64,000 nt of DNA from Podaxis mareebaensis. Lineage: Eukaryota; Basidiomycota; Agaricomycetes; Agaricales; Agaricaceae. Under the pieces are notes generated by a model. That model did not search any database. It saw only the letters and a program-made list of their open reading frames with translations, and was not told the DNA's origin. Positions 34,335 through 48,179 of the stretch are shown here, one piece after another (positions within the stretch are counted from its first letter, which is position 1; each line of letters begins with the position of its first letter). The stretch spans positions 310,001-374,000 of the forward strand of contig JAEUWP010000551.1 in assembly GCA_018524725.1 (NCBI GenBank), given 5' to 3'. The position numbers were made by a program, and so were the translations under genes.

Positions 34335-34603
34335 GTTATATCGGATTGACTAGAGGCTTGGATTATGGAATTGAACATCAGGGTGCTTGCGATTTCTCCT
34401 CTGGAAAGGACTTCTTCTGGCTTTTACGTTGTGGATTGGATAGGTTCGATTGGGATAGGTGTATGCGCTAGTAACTGAGTGGAGGTGTACCCGCATTAAT
34501 GTTGCTATTGGATGACTATCAACTGGGAATCCCGCTGGCTGGGGTCAGGAGTCGTTCTCTGCTTGGATAGTGGGAAAGACATCCATACACCTAGCTCCAC
34601 TAC

Positions 34604-35914
34604 TTATACCGGCTGATAAACAGTAACATAGTTGATTTTCCACTTGACATCTACGAGATCCATCAGCCACCGACATACCCTCACGAAAGTGATGAAAGAC
34701 GCACCCTCGAAATTCTTCGGGTTTGCCACAGCATCTTCACACGTCCCAGGACACCCGGCATCAGCATACGTTGCACCCGCCCAATCGCCACAAAGCGTCG
34801 TATCGATAACCAATACATGATCATAAAAATGCGCCGCAATATCACACGTCTCCGAACTCCAAAACGCTGCTGGGGGACCCCATGCATCGGGGTTCGGACT
34901 CTCGCTCTGAATATTTTGGGGAACATCGCTTCTAGCAAAATGCCATACTTTGATTCCGGTGTGGTCCCAGAGGTGGGCGAAGACACCCCCGCCGGCTCCG
35001 TTGAATCCTTCGCCATAAGATCGCTCATCGGCGTCGTGGTATGCGCAACCAATATTGGCCCCGCCGGTTCTTGTTGCACATTGTGGTGTTTTACCGGGTT
35101 GGCTTGTTACTTGGAGAGAGCCATGTGAAGCGGTACAACCTTCGGAAGTGTGAAGGGTGTATTGGTTTGCTGCTTGGTTATGGACGCCTTCTAGGATGTC
35201 GATTTCGCCTGTTGGAGCATAGACGTCAGCTTCGGAGTTTTAAGCCACTGGTATACTTACCACCATTTGGCCAGTCAGGACCGGCTGACCAGTATGCTGG
35301 CCAGAGGCTACAACCCACAGGCATCTGCGCAATGTCTGCAATGAATAGTCCGCCATTGAACGTCTTCTTGGACGTTATTCGAACCCTGAGTGGCGCTGAT
35401 GAGCAGACGAAGCAGAACAAATTGAAGAAATAACATACGAGTCGCGTTTTTGACCCGGCTCCAAGGTGGTCGTATCATCTACTGCCAAGATAACAGCACC
35501 GCCATCAACATAAGCTAAACGTTTGGATTGTGCGTCGTCTTGTCCTTGGTAGTTGACCAATCCGTGAGTCGGGTCTTCGGTCGTAAAGAAGTCCCATTGA
35601 CTGAGCGGTCCGCATTAGTTTATGAGCACCGGAATAAAAGAAGGAAGGGTCAACCTGAAGAAGTCCTCGCCCTTGTAGCTGACATCTTTCTTGAATGAAC
35701 CCCTGGAACTCGTAGGAGGCGGGCTCTCATTATTGCTGGGCTGGGGTCGCGCAGGGGGACTAGACTCCCCGGTATCTTGACGTACACGACGACTACGGGT
35801 GACACTGCAATGCTGATGGGAGTTAGGAGCAGGCTGACTCCAACTTCTCCTGAAGTCATTCTTGGCGAGAATACCAAAGGCAAGGGTGGGGAATAGAACA
35901 AACTTGAGCAGCAT
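34604..35914 (-). CDS. secreted GH16 endo-1,3(4)-beta-glucanase, second copy
   Basis: The start is MLLKFVLFPTLAFGILAKND at 35914, a signal peptide, followed by a Ser/Pro-rich linker (PPARPQPSNNESPPPTSS) not seen in the 8.8-kb paralogue. Exons then give DPTHGLVNY, ILAVDDTTTL, SLWPAYWSAGPDWPNGG and, after a GTAAGT...CAACAG intron, EIDILEGV with both catalytic Glu. QYTLHTSEGC, KVWHFARSDVP and TLCGDWAGATY follow, and the last exon ends VKWKINYVTVYQPV. The exon layout differs from the first copy by the intron placed inside the catalytic motif. It is convergent with respect to the 8.8-kb gene and closes the accessory island. Confidence 0.9.
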
Positions 35915-36534
35915 AACTCCTTGAATTTCAAGGAACGCCGGGATGGAGAGATTGAAGACCAGCGACGGGGTTATCGGTGAGCGCGAGAATGTGTATGTTC
36001 ATCAAAGTTGAAAAAAAAAATTGAAGGGATAATGATGGTTGACCAGGCAGCCCGACTGGTGAGGAAGCCATCGTTGGGGCAAGAGGGCATAAATAGTCCA
36101 GATCCTAACGCAAGTTGTTTAGCTGATATCGTGCTTTGAGGCTGACAACTAGTGTTATGAAGATGCGGGAAAAAACTAAACCAGTGTCAGGAGGATAACT
36201 AGCGTCTCGAAGCTCGTTACGGAACCGTCTCCCCCAGTGGGTGGTCATTAAGTCGATTGGGCACTCCGAGTATTCTTGTCTATGGTTTCTGGGTGACAGT
36301 AAGTGTAAGGCATTTACCCTTACCCAAGATAAATAGTCTAGGGTGCAGTTTCAGAGGCATCATACGACGTTATTTTAGGCGTTGTGGACGGGTTATTAAA
36401 ACCAACTAGCGGGACGATGGCGGGCCGGACCGTTGCATGCGGGGTTGATCAAGTCACTTACGTCATTAATGAGGTGTTGAGATGATCCAAACCAAGCCCA
36501 CATCTTGTGCAACCCCCAACAAAACACGAAAACT
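35915..36534. other. divergent intergenic region, no gene seen
   Basis: It lies between the 5' ends of the GH16 gene (minus) and the NAXD gene (plus), so it should hold both promoters. A short A-run at 36010 and no clear TATA box were noted. Confidence 0.4.
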
Positions 36535-37863
36535 ATGCCAATCCCTCGACATATCTACGACCAAATTAAAGCTCTCATTCCCCCTCTTAATGGGAAATTG
36601 CACAAAGGCCAATCTGGTCAGTCTAATTGCAGGGTTAACCTATGAAATGTATCTTGAAGTGCGCATGCTTTGACTGACGCTGATCGAACATCCAGGAAGA
36701 GTTGGCGTCCTCGGGGGCGCATTAGAGTGAGCGCCCTTCTAACTCGGTGATAATATTTCGTGCTTATTTGTGCTTCACCAAAGTTACACAGGAGCACCCT
36801 ACTTTGCTGCAATCTCTGCTCTTCGCTTCGTACGTCAAACGCCGTTTCAGTGCCCGCCCAAATCTGAGCCGACGCGTGTAGGGGGCAGATCTATCTCACG
36901 TCATCTGCTCGCCAACAGCGGCAATCCCCATCAAGTCCTACTCACCAGATCTAATAGTTCACCCCATCCTCAGACAAGAAGCGTCAGTCGCATGCCCCCC
37001 CTTCCGAACCACTCACAACCACTTAACCTCCACCGCATAGGCCCATCGAAACCGTTAAATCCGAATTAGAGTCCCTCTTCTCCCGGCTCCATGTCCTCAT
37101 CGTCGGCCCGGGTCTCGGGCGCGAAGACTACATGCAGTCCTACGCCCGCACAGCCGTTTCTATCGCCCGCAACCGCGGAATGTTTATCGTTCTCGATGCC
37201 GACGGTCTCTACATGATCGGTAAGGACAAATCCGTAATCCAAGGCTACCGTCGTGCAGTCATTACGCCTAACGTTGTCGAATTCAAACGACTCGCTGAGC
37301 AAATCGGCGTGGGTCCAGATACACCGCCTGACCAGAAAGCACGGTTATTGTCCAGACTACTGGGCGGCGTGACCGTGCTGGAGAAAGGCCCACAGGATGT
37401 TATTGTCACGGATACAGAGGGAAAGGAGGCTGACCTTGCTGCAAGTCAGTTGCACGACGCCGATCCGGAAAAGGAGAGGTTCAATGAGCTTGTCAAGGTT
37501 GATACTCCTGGTGGGTTAAAGAGATGTGGCGGTCAAGGTGACATCTTAAGCGGGGCTGTCGGCACCTTCCTCGCTTGGGGTCGTTGCTACGAGGATGGTG
37601 CATTTGGGTTAGTTTCCGCCATAACCTGTCAAACGGTCCGTCTGATACATTAACTCGGCCCTCTCTTCAGTGACAAAAGTATCCCTGCATCTCGGGTGCC
37701 GCTTCTAGGTGCTGTCGGTGGAAGCATGGTCACTCGGACGGCTAGTCGCTATGCATTCACGAAGGCGGGAAGAAGTACAGTCACCCAGGACATGCTCTCC
37801 GAGATCGGTTACGCATTTGCAGAAGTCTTCGGTCATGATGACCAATTCGGGGGAAAGTTGTAG
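36535..37863 (+). CDS. NAXD: ATP-dependent (S)-NAD(P)H-hydrate dehydratase
   Basis: The start is [20 protein letters not shown] at 36535. Six exons with canonical borders read on through [33 protein letters not shown] and [25 protein letters not shown] is followed by [21 protein letters not shown] and the nucleotide-binding [17 protein letters not shown]. These are the hallmarks of the YjeF-C/ribokinase-like repair enzyme that removes water from damaged NADH and NADPH hydrates. The C terminus is [10 protein letters not shown], with the stop at 37861. An insertion-like stretch ([20 protein letters not shown]) lies before the GGQGD motif. An N-terminal targeting peptide is not obvious, so the cytosolic form is favoured. 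Confidence 0.93.
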
Positions 37864-38051
37864 GTGTTGCACCCGCTGTATTCTAGCTGCACGGGCGTTG
37901 GTCGAGTAATCGCGTTGTTTAGCTCTTTATCGCGATGTCAACGGTAGCGTTACATCTCATTTCTCTTTTCCGGTATCTAGCAAAACTATTGTACATGAAT
38001 TGTGCGAACCAAGGAGCCCCCTTGTAAGAATTTTCGAAGAAAGGCGCGAGT

Positions 38052-40065
<2,014 letters not shown>

Positions 40066-40840
40066 GATGGTTGGAGAAGAGGAAGCTGGCGCTGACCAGC
40101 GTAAAGAATAGGGACTATATATCGATTCAAGAATGATGTCAGATATCATGTGACCGTTCCTTTGAATCCCAACATGCGCGGCCTTAACAGGGCAAGTCCT
40201 AAGCATCGATGAAGGGAGAAGTGACAAGTCCTGCAAGGGCAAGCTTTCACCACTGCAGCACCACTTACACCCAAACCAGCACAACCGCACCAGTCTTCCC
40301 CTTCATCCTTCTTGAGCGCCATGCCATATCGATACCCGAGTAGGCAACGTGTTTTCTGTGGGTACGTCGCGAGGAGTGCATGGACACCTTGAGGACAACA
40401 TCCTTTGGGAGCAATACAGCCTCGATTGGGAACAAAGCTACATCTGGTTGCTTCTTCCTTTGTTTTGATTCACCGGATCATGAAGAGCCCACGATAGAAG
40501 GCGTAATTATTTCCCTGGTCGGTACTAGTTATGCGTGTTGTCTGGCATCCACCCATCAGGTACCACCACAAGTTGGACCCATCATAACCTGTCCGGCACT
40601 GCGATTGTAGAATGGGACGAGACCTCGTGCGGTAGTCAAAAAGAGCAAGCGTAGGTGTTTCGCCGTCTCGAAATGGAAGGCAAGATCACACAGCCACAAA
40701 GGAGATGCCGAACGGATTGCAAATGCGTGGTTAGTTATGGATACATATTTATATCACCGGCTCTACTTACCTCTTTCTCAATAGTCCGCTTCTCGCTAAC
40801 CAGAACCACCCCAGCACCGATACCGACTTGCACCTTAACT

Positions 40841-42427
40841 ATGGCTACTAAAGTCCATCTTCTAGTTTTGATCCACGGAATGTGGGGTCAGCCCAGTCAT
40901 TTGAATGCATTGAAGGAGGCTATTCAAGCCAAACACCCAGAGCCGAACCAAGATGGGGAAGACCTCGACATCTTGGTGGCAGAAACTAACCAAAGTGGTG
41001 CAACCTACGACGGAATCGACTGGGGAGGTGAACGAGTTGCTGATGAGGTATACCACACCTCGCAGCTTTGAAGAGACTGGTGTTAATATCCTCCCTCTCC
41101 CAGGTTTGCGATCGGGTGAAGAAACTCGAGGGGAACGACAAGAAAGTTGTCAAGTTTTCTATTACCGGCTATAGTCTCGGTGGTTTAATTGCGCGATACA
41201 TGATAGGGTAAAATCATCGGAAATATTACTGCGGCAATTTTCTGATACCTTCATAGTGTCCTCCACCGACGAGGTTTCTTGAAGGACGTCGAACCTGTCA
41301 ATTTCATCACCATTTGTACTCCACACCTCGGTTTGCTTAAATACCCCTCCATAATCTCGTCGCTGATGGGAATGATCGGCCCAAAAATCTTGTCGAAGAC
41401 GGGAGAGCAATTCTACTGCCAAGACACATGGGCCAAGACCGGGCGACCACTCATTGAAGTTATGGCAGATCCTGGTAAATGATATTACTAGCTTCCTAAC
41501 CAATCGACTCTCATACCGTTTCATTCCAGATGGGATGTTCTACCAGGCACTAGCACAGTTTAAGCATTTGAGAATATATGCAAACGCGTGAGTCGAGTCC
41601 CTTTTCTTCACGGATGTGTGAACGCCTATTCTGACCGATCTCAGGATAAACGACGTCACCGTCCCTTACTGTACGTCGGCAATCGAAACCAAAGACATAT
41701 TTGCGGAATATTTATCCAACGGCATTAAAATGTGCGCCTGGACATACCTACACGCTCCGGTCACTAACGTTTCCAATAGAGAAATGCACAAGGAGTACGA
41801 ATACGTGATCGATAAATACACGTTGCCGGACACTCCGCCTCCTAAGCCGGCGCCTTTGTCTCAGGAATGGTTTGACAACTTGAGACCAAGACCTCTCCTG
41901 CCTCCTGCTGCACAATTTCGTTTTCCTTTTAACATTGTAAGTCTTCCCGCGTTCCACTGTTACATCAGTAACATGACCTCACGCCGACTTCACAGGCTGT
42001 CTATTCCATGATCCCCATTCTCGCGCTCCCCGTCCTCTCCTACGTGCTCTATCGCTTTTCTGTTGATGCTCATGCCTCGCGCCTTCGCATCAAGAATCTT
42101 GAATCCGACGAGTCGTATCGCGAAAAACTTGTATCTGCATTTCAAGAGCTGGAACACCAAATTGAGAGCACCGCGGTCGAGATCGTCGATAATGACGAAG
42201 GCGAACCCTATCCAATCATCAAAGCCAAGTTGCATCCGATCGTGACGCCACTGCAGAAAAAGATAGCTAGGTGGCTGAACCAGCTCCCTCTCAAGAAGGA
42301 ATTGGCTTTCTTCCCCTGGGTCAGGAACTCTCATGCTATGATCATCTGCCGCGACCACCATCGCTTTGCCCAACATAAGCTGGGCGAGAGTGTCGTTAGG
42401 CACTGGGCGGATCACTTCGTTTTCTAG
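40841..42427 (+). CDS. DUF676 serine lipase/esterase (LPL1/ROG1-like)
   Basis: The start is MATKVHLLVLIHGMWGQPSH at 40841; LIHGMWG is the oxyanion-hole region. Two exons later KFSITGYSLGGLIARYMIG carries the G-x-S-x-G nucleophile elbow. FITICTPHLG follows, and VTVPYCTSAIE supplies a possible acid residue. The C-terminal part has a probable membrane-associated helix (MIPILALPVLSYVLYRFSV), and RDHHRFA near the end may hold the catalytic His. In yeast such proteins act on phospholipids at lipid droplets; the substrate here is inferred. At least six exons with canonical introns were traced; the stop is at 42425. Confidence 0.87.
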
Positions 42428-42955
42428 GGCCTGATACCTTGCCTTTTCGTAATTGATGCGGTGGTCAGGCCAATAGATAGAGAATGGCTTAATACCTTTC
42501 CTTTGTGTTATCGGTTTAAAGAATTAGATGGTTGACTTGACAATACCCGAGCCGTAGTCCTGGTTCACTGTGGAGGGCATGGATACTGCTGCATTTGCTA
42601 CTAAAGTAGCCATGTAATTCTTAGATAGTACTAACACATTCCGTCGGCAAAACGAAGCGTCCTGCAGACTCGCTCCTTATTCCGTACAGACGACGAGAGT
42701 GACTCTGAAGGGTTTCGTGCCTCATGGAATGTGGCGAGGTGACTCCAGATTCAGGAGGATGCTGAGATTCAGCTATCAGTATCCCTACCGCCAGCTCAGC
42801 TACGTTTGCTCTTGGCGCCGTCTTTGGCGTCAACAGAGGAGGCGCCTGAAACCGGATAGACGCACTGGCCTAGCACCGACCTCGTGCTGTATTCAAGTTA
42901 CGTGTTGGCATCCGCAGCTTTCATACTTCAACGCCCAACATCTAGCACTCTTTCG
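42428..42955. other. intergenic region before NACHT-1
   Basis: No credible gene was found. Short frames are present on both strands (42621-42833, 42699-43019), without motifs. An upstream NACHT exon could lie here. Confidence 0.35.
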
Positions 42956-44984
42956 ATGTCCTTTTTTCAAAGATGCCGTGATTTCGTGGCCCACGGTCTA
43001 TTCGTTGACCAATCTCTAAACGTTACTGTTCACAATAAGATACAACTGACTAGTGAGTTCCAGCTAGGCGATCCGAAGAAATGGAGATATAAACGCTCGA
43101 GCTGTACAGAAGGGACAGGCTTCGAAGCACTACAAAAAGCATCGATACCAGAGGCAATCCATGATTCCTCCGCACGCGATCCTCCACGATGCTTTCCTGG
43201 TACTCGCGAAGAACACATCCGGAATATCACCGGGTGGGGAGCCGGCGATTGGGAGGGACACCAGGCTCGGCTGTTATGGCTTCAAGGACCTGCTGGGGTC
43301 GGGAAATCCGCGCTCGCACAGACCTGTGCTGAGCGCATTGGAGATCGACTGGGCGCATCGTTCTTCTTCTCGCGACTCAATGGATGGAACAATCCGACCG
43401 GATTCATACCAACTATCGTTTATCAACTTGCTACAAAATCCGAGGCTTACCGCAACCTTGTCGACGCGATAATCGTGCGCGATCCCCTTGTCCTCCAAAA
43501 ATCGATTGGCGTGCAGTTTCGGGAGTTGCTCGTAAAACCCCTTGAGCAGTTGAGCAGTCAGGATCACGGGATCAGTGAAAATGTCATTATAGTGGATGGT
43601 CTTGACGAGTGCGACGGCCAGGACGCCCAATGCGTCATCATCGAGATTATTGCTACATCCATTCTTCAACGAAGTACACCCTTCCTTTGGGCTTTCTTTA
43701 GCCGCCCAGAGCCCCACATCGTGTCCGCTTTCTCATCGAAACGGATCGCCGAAATTAGCTGGCGGTTGACACTCCCTGTGTCTCGCAGTGCTCGCCAAGA
43801 TATTGAAGCATACCTACGAGATGGATTCAGGATGATCCGGGCAAGGTATAACCTGCCAGCAGCGATTACTTGGCCATCTGAGGAAGATATTCGCCAACTG
43901 GTTTGCCAATCGAGTGGTTTGTTTGTGCATGCGGCGAGTGTCATCAGACAAATTGCTCGAAACCCTGGAGCACTGGGACCCGAGCAACGGCTGCAGTCGA
44001 TACTGGAACTGAGGAAAGCCGGCGACGCTTGGCATCCGGCTAATGCTCTGTCGAACTTGGATCAGTTCTACATTCTCATAATGGAGCAAATCCCAAAGGA
44101 AATTCTTCCCAATACACTATTACTACTTTTTGTCCATCTTCATTGTGGAAAGGACCTCTTTGAAGATCTCCCAGTCTACTGCCCAATGCTCAACCTGTCC
44201 CCGATAGCTGCCTACGCAGCCCTCAACAACCTTCATTCTGTCCTTGAAGTACAGGCGTCCAATAGCGGAGTGCCCGGCTACTTATTGTTTTACCACGTAT
44301 CATTTGCCGACTTCCTGTGCGATGTCACAAGATCGACCCAGGAGTTTTGTGTTGAGACACAAGATATCTACAATCAATTTTATTCCGCGTGTGTCGATAC
44401 CCTCTGCCGTTTACCAATTGCGAGTGCTAACAAGGGTACGTGATGTTAATGGGGTCAAACCAGACAGCTGATTTGTATCCCAGGCGGGTGCAGCGCCGAC
44501 ATGTTGGCTCGGTGGCCTGGATCCCCAGGAATGGAGAATGAAATACTTTCAAGGGCAACTAAACATTTGTTCGCGTTGGTGTTGAGAGTAGATCTAGCGA
44601 GCGATATACTGCGACGGCTTTCATGCATCAATTGGCGCCTCGTTGCTACACTTCGTGGTGTACCACGGGCATACTATGAGGAGGACGTTGAGGCATTCAT
44701 TCGAAGGGTATGTTCGTAAGCCCTATCTCTCTCTCGGTGACCTAATTGTTCACCAAATATAACAGATACCCGATAGCTGGCGCCCTAGAATTGTCCGTCC
44801 CCTCGATACCAGCTTGCGCCAGGAGGTTTTTGCAATTTACCACAGCGAATACTTGGGAGACCCGAAGAAAGAGCATTACGTCCTTGGAATTGGTGACAAT
44901 ACAGTCTTGCTTCTTCCCGGAGTATGGGGGAGCTGGTACACCATCCGATCCTGCCCTGAGCGGTTATTGTCTTATATTTCGTGA
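42956..44984 (+). CDS. NACHT-type P-loop NTPase (NACHT-1)
   Basis: The start was taken at MSFFQRCRDF at 42956; the frame is open further upstream. The entry motif PPRCFPGTREEH precedes Walker A LWLQGPAGVGKSALAQTCAE, then ASFFFSRLNGW and Walker B VIIVDGLDECDGQD. A helical arm with ILPNTLLLLFVHLH and YHVSFADFL, typical of this family, follows. Introns near 44441-44484 and 44709-44765 (GTATGT...ACAG) lead to a last exon ending at a TGA at 44982. No WD40, ankyrin or known effector domain was seen. The role is presumed signalling or recognition, as for other fungal STAND NTPases. It is about 40-45% similar by eye to NACHT-2 at 21-23 kb in the core. Confidence 0.85.
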
Positions 44985-47014
44985 TAACGGCTACTAGATG
45001 GGGCGCGCGTCCGTTCAGAGTTACGTGGCCCAGCCCACGAACTCCTACAAGAGATGTGTTGTATATGCGCCGCGAAGAAATCCGAGCAGTGAGACGCTGG
45101 CACTGATTATCCGTCGACATACGCACATCTTCGTGTTCACCTCCACTTGTCGCCACCTCTGCCTCCGAGAATGCACTACATTCAAGCCTACTGGAGGTAG
45201 TTGTACGATAGAGTACGCGGCTATCCAGCGCAGACAAGCGAGTGGGACAAACGACAACTCGGTCGAGGAATCCACCTTTGGTCTTGAGTTCCTCTAGAGC
45301 AGATTCGGCACATGAATGATTCAGCCTAGCACTGATATTACTCTGATCATCGGAGCCACCCTTTGGTGCCGGGATTCGATGGGAAGCATCCTGTATTATC
45401 TCGCACCGCCAACCACCGCCAGAACCAGGGCCTAGGTACTATGCGGAGGAAGAGACGGTAATGAAAGCAGAGGCGGAGATGGGCGTACGCGTATACACAC
45501 GGATGATCTGAACGAGAATGGCACTACTCAGATTTCTTCGCACAGTAAATATTGTGTATCCAGTTGGCTCGAAATCATCCGAAGGGGAGAAACAAAAGAT
45601 GTTGCAGGATGAATTCCATGAGGTAGGGGAAGCCCTTTCCATCACCCATCTTCGAAGGCAGTCGCTATGAACCACGGAGCAAGTTCAAACTGAGCCCTGC
45701 CCGTGGTGAACGAACGACCTTGCAGGCAGTGAGAAGTCGAAGTCATTCATGTGTCAGTGCTCGTTCGAGAAGTTCGGTGGTTTTGATGCAATTCCTTCAA
45801 TATGGATCCGGTATACTTGGTTTGAAATAAACACGAGTCCGTCAAGCCCACCCGTGGGATCGTCGATTTCCCAACGTTAGCAGGTCCATGGATGTAGAAA
45901 AGCTTCCCTCTCGTCCGCCATCTCTGAGCCGGCGTGTTGCTTTCTCCAAGATGGTGAGGCGAGTGGTTAGATGACTGCAAGCATGATGATGCGAACTATA
46001 CCCTTTGAACGGATTTGAGGGGAAATTACCTGAATTGTTCTGGTGAGGTGTCCGTGGTACGGTGGGCTCCTCCGTTGTTCCAAAGGTGGAGGGATAAGGT
46101 TATCTTTTGACAGGTCGGACAGAGCCGTGGAGTGGTCCTGATCGGGGACAATTTCTATTTGTGACGGAGGTTGGTCCTAAATCTCTAGCAACGGCGACTG
46201 GGAAAATCCTTCGTTTTGTTGACTGGGGGCTCAAGATCAGAGATAGATTACGGAGTCGGATTCCTTGTGGGAATGCTTGTAGCCTAGTCGAGAGGTAGTT
46301 TCTTGTTTTCCACTCACCGCTAAGGCAATCCTGCCCAAGACAAAAGGCCTTCACGGCGTTTGCGAATTTTCTGCGAAGAATTGCATAGGCTGTACTTTAT
46401 CATCCGTCATCTGTACCTGTGATAAAGTCACCTCACCGTGCTTCAACCAGACCAAGAATTTCAAAGGCCGAACCTCGAGATTGCTGTCATCCTCAGGCAC
46501 CTTGAAAGGTCCGTACAACAGAATGTAGGCTAAAGGTGTCCCAAACATGAAGAGGACCGGTGGAGGGGGCAAGTCCTAAGTTTTAAATTTCAGGTAATGT
46601 AGGAAGTAGCCACATAGTGATCAACTCTTTTGCACTGCAAATCTAATTCCAACGGCTACGAAATGTGTGAAATACAATATTAAAATGATCAGATAGTAGT
46701 AGTAGGTTCCCTCCAGTAACTGCTGGAGGTATTATAAAAAACACACTAAGGTAATCTTAATGCAGTGATACAACAGAACAGTCCGTAGTTCGTCAATAAT
46801 GAAACAGCAAGATCCCAAGAATGATAGGTGAAAGCGTCCGTGATATGTGTCAACTGAGGGCGTTGCGGAATTCGTCGGAAGCTGATGAGGTGTGGTGAAG
46901 TCTCATCATTTTAGCGTGACCAAGTGCATAGCGTTGCCGCCGCCAATAGATCATTGATTGGGGGCTCCGCGCTGGAGAAACGGGCTAAAATGGCCCAGCG
47001 TTGCGATCGGCCCT
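44985..47014. other. largely non-coding region with NACHT debris
   Basis: Apart from the P-loop relic at 45747-45980 no gene could be supported. A 65-codon minus-strand frame ending at 46351 (PLKFLVWLKHGEVTLSQVQM) has protein-like composition but no neighbours or motif. Confidence 0.35.
45747..45980 (-). pseudogene. NACHT P-loop relic
   Basis: The frame contains RGKLFYIHGPANVGKSTI, clearly a Walker A of the NACHT type (compare LWLQGPAGVGKSAL at 43.27 kb). The following strands and the Walker B motif are absent, and the frame closes soon after. It is best read as a fragment of a former NACHT gene. Confidence 0.55.
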
Positions 47015-47403
47015 TCAGAAGGTATGATGGCCGCGAGCCTTAGCATGAGAGATAGGCTGTGAGGGCGGCTGTGCTTGCGAAGCTTGAAGTGCCATGATGC
47101 TCCTCCTGCGGGAGGCAACCGCAGTAACGAAGACAAAGTCTTTGGCGTAGACAGATACCCGCTCCTGTTTCCTCGTTGAGCGTGTCAAAGTTTTCCAAAT
47201 GTTGACGAGGCGGCGCTCGAGCTGCTTGGTATGCGAAACATGGGTACCATGGGTATAGGCATATCTAAGAGAGTAAAAAAAGGGCTGAAATTAGAAGCTG
47301 GGTCGGTGGTTGATATCGAGGAATGTACTCACCCTTCGCTTACATCGTCGTCGGCCAAGGGAGAAGACCAAGAGAAGTGGGGGTCGCGAGCGATGATGGA
47401 CAT
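47015..47403 (-). CDS. small two-exon hypothetical protein (106 aa)
   Basis: Exon 1 (47403-47333) starts MSIIARDPHFSWSSPLADDD. The intron 47265-47332 has a GTGAGT donor and a CTCTTAG acceptor. Exon 2 (47264-47015) continues EGYAYTHGTHVSHTKQLERR, then LVNIWKTLTRSTRKQERVSV and a Gln/Ala/Pro-rich end closing in GHHTF. The combined frame has even composition, and the two parts only join through this intron. That supports a real gene although I recognise no family. No signal peptide or membrane helix is visible; the Arg/Lys-rich middle could bind nucleic acid or be a targeting signal. Confidence 0.55.
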
Positions 47404-48179
47404 GGCGGATAGAGTAAAATCGTTGGGGTGTACAAGTTGTGATCTGGTTGAAGAAACTGCGCAGTAGAAGACGGGATAGAGGGTTGAGCGGTTGCGGTTG
47501 GGGCTTAGCTCCTCTAATATGTGTCGTGAAGGAGCCCTGCGAATGCTAGGCTGGGAGTCGTTCTATTTAAAGAAGACAAAAGAGGCGCAAGCAGCAACGA
47601 GGAAGAGGGGGTGACAGAGATAGTTTTGGAGTTGGTGCAGTGTCAAAGAGAGCCAATAGTTAAAAGAGTGACGACGGGTGTTAGTTGGAAGTGGGTGGAG
47701 TGTAAAGTCCAAGGTGGTGGAAATCGGTGGCAGATCCAGATCGCACCATTCCTGTGAGCCAGAGCGCTGCTTATAAGTGTGTCGAGGTATTCTGGGGCAA
47801 ACAAAAGATGATTACCTCCATTGTTCGCAAATGGTTGTCTATGGCAACCCATTCCGCGAAACCATACATAGTTCGGCGATGTAGGTGGCTGTGCTTCCAT
47901 TGTATTTTACACAATAAACGCTGTCGATGCTTGTTTGCAGCGCCGCCTTGTTCTATTTTCGGAACAGACAGTCGGTGACTGACACACTGCTAAGCTATCA
48001 TCGTGCTCCAATTATTAAGAAGTCCCTATCAACTCCAGACAGGAAGAGTTTCCCAGAAGCATAAAATAACTATGAGTATAAATCAATGCAAGTAGTATCG
48101 CATGTTACAACTGTGATGTCCAAGCGCTGCTAATGCGTCGTTAGTGTTGCTATTCATTGTTCCGCGTATGTAGTGTGTT
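47404..48179. other. intergenic region, no gene seen
   Basis: Short minus-strand and plus-strand frames (47643-47978) lack motifs. It should hold the promoter of the small gene ending at 47403 and the 3' UTR of the helicase gene. Confidence 0.4.

Noticed and set aside
34265..34471. 68-codon plus-strand frame at the zinc-motif gene end
   Set aside because: Overlaps the last coding exon in another frame and has no motif.
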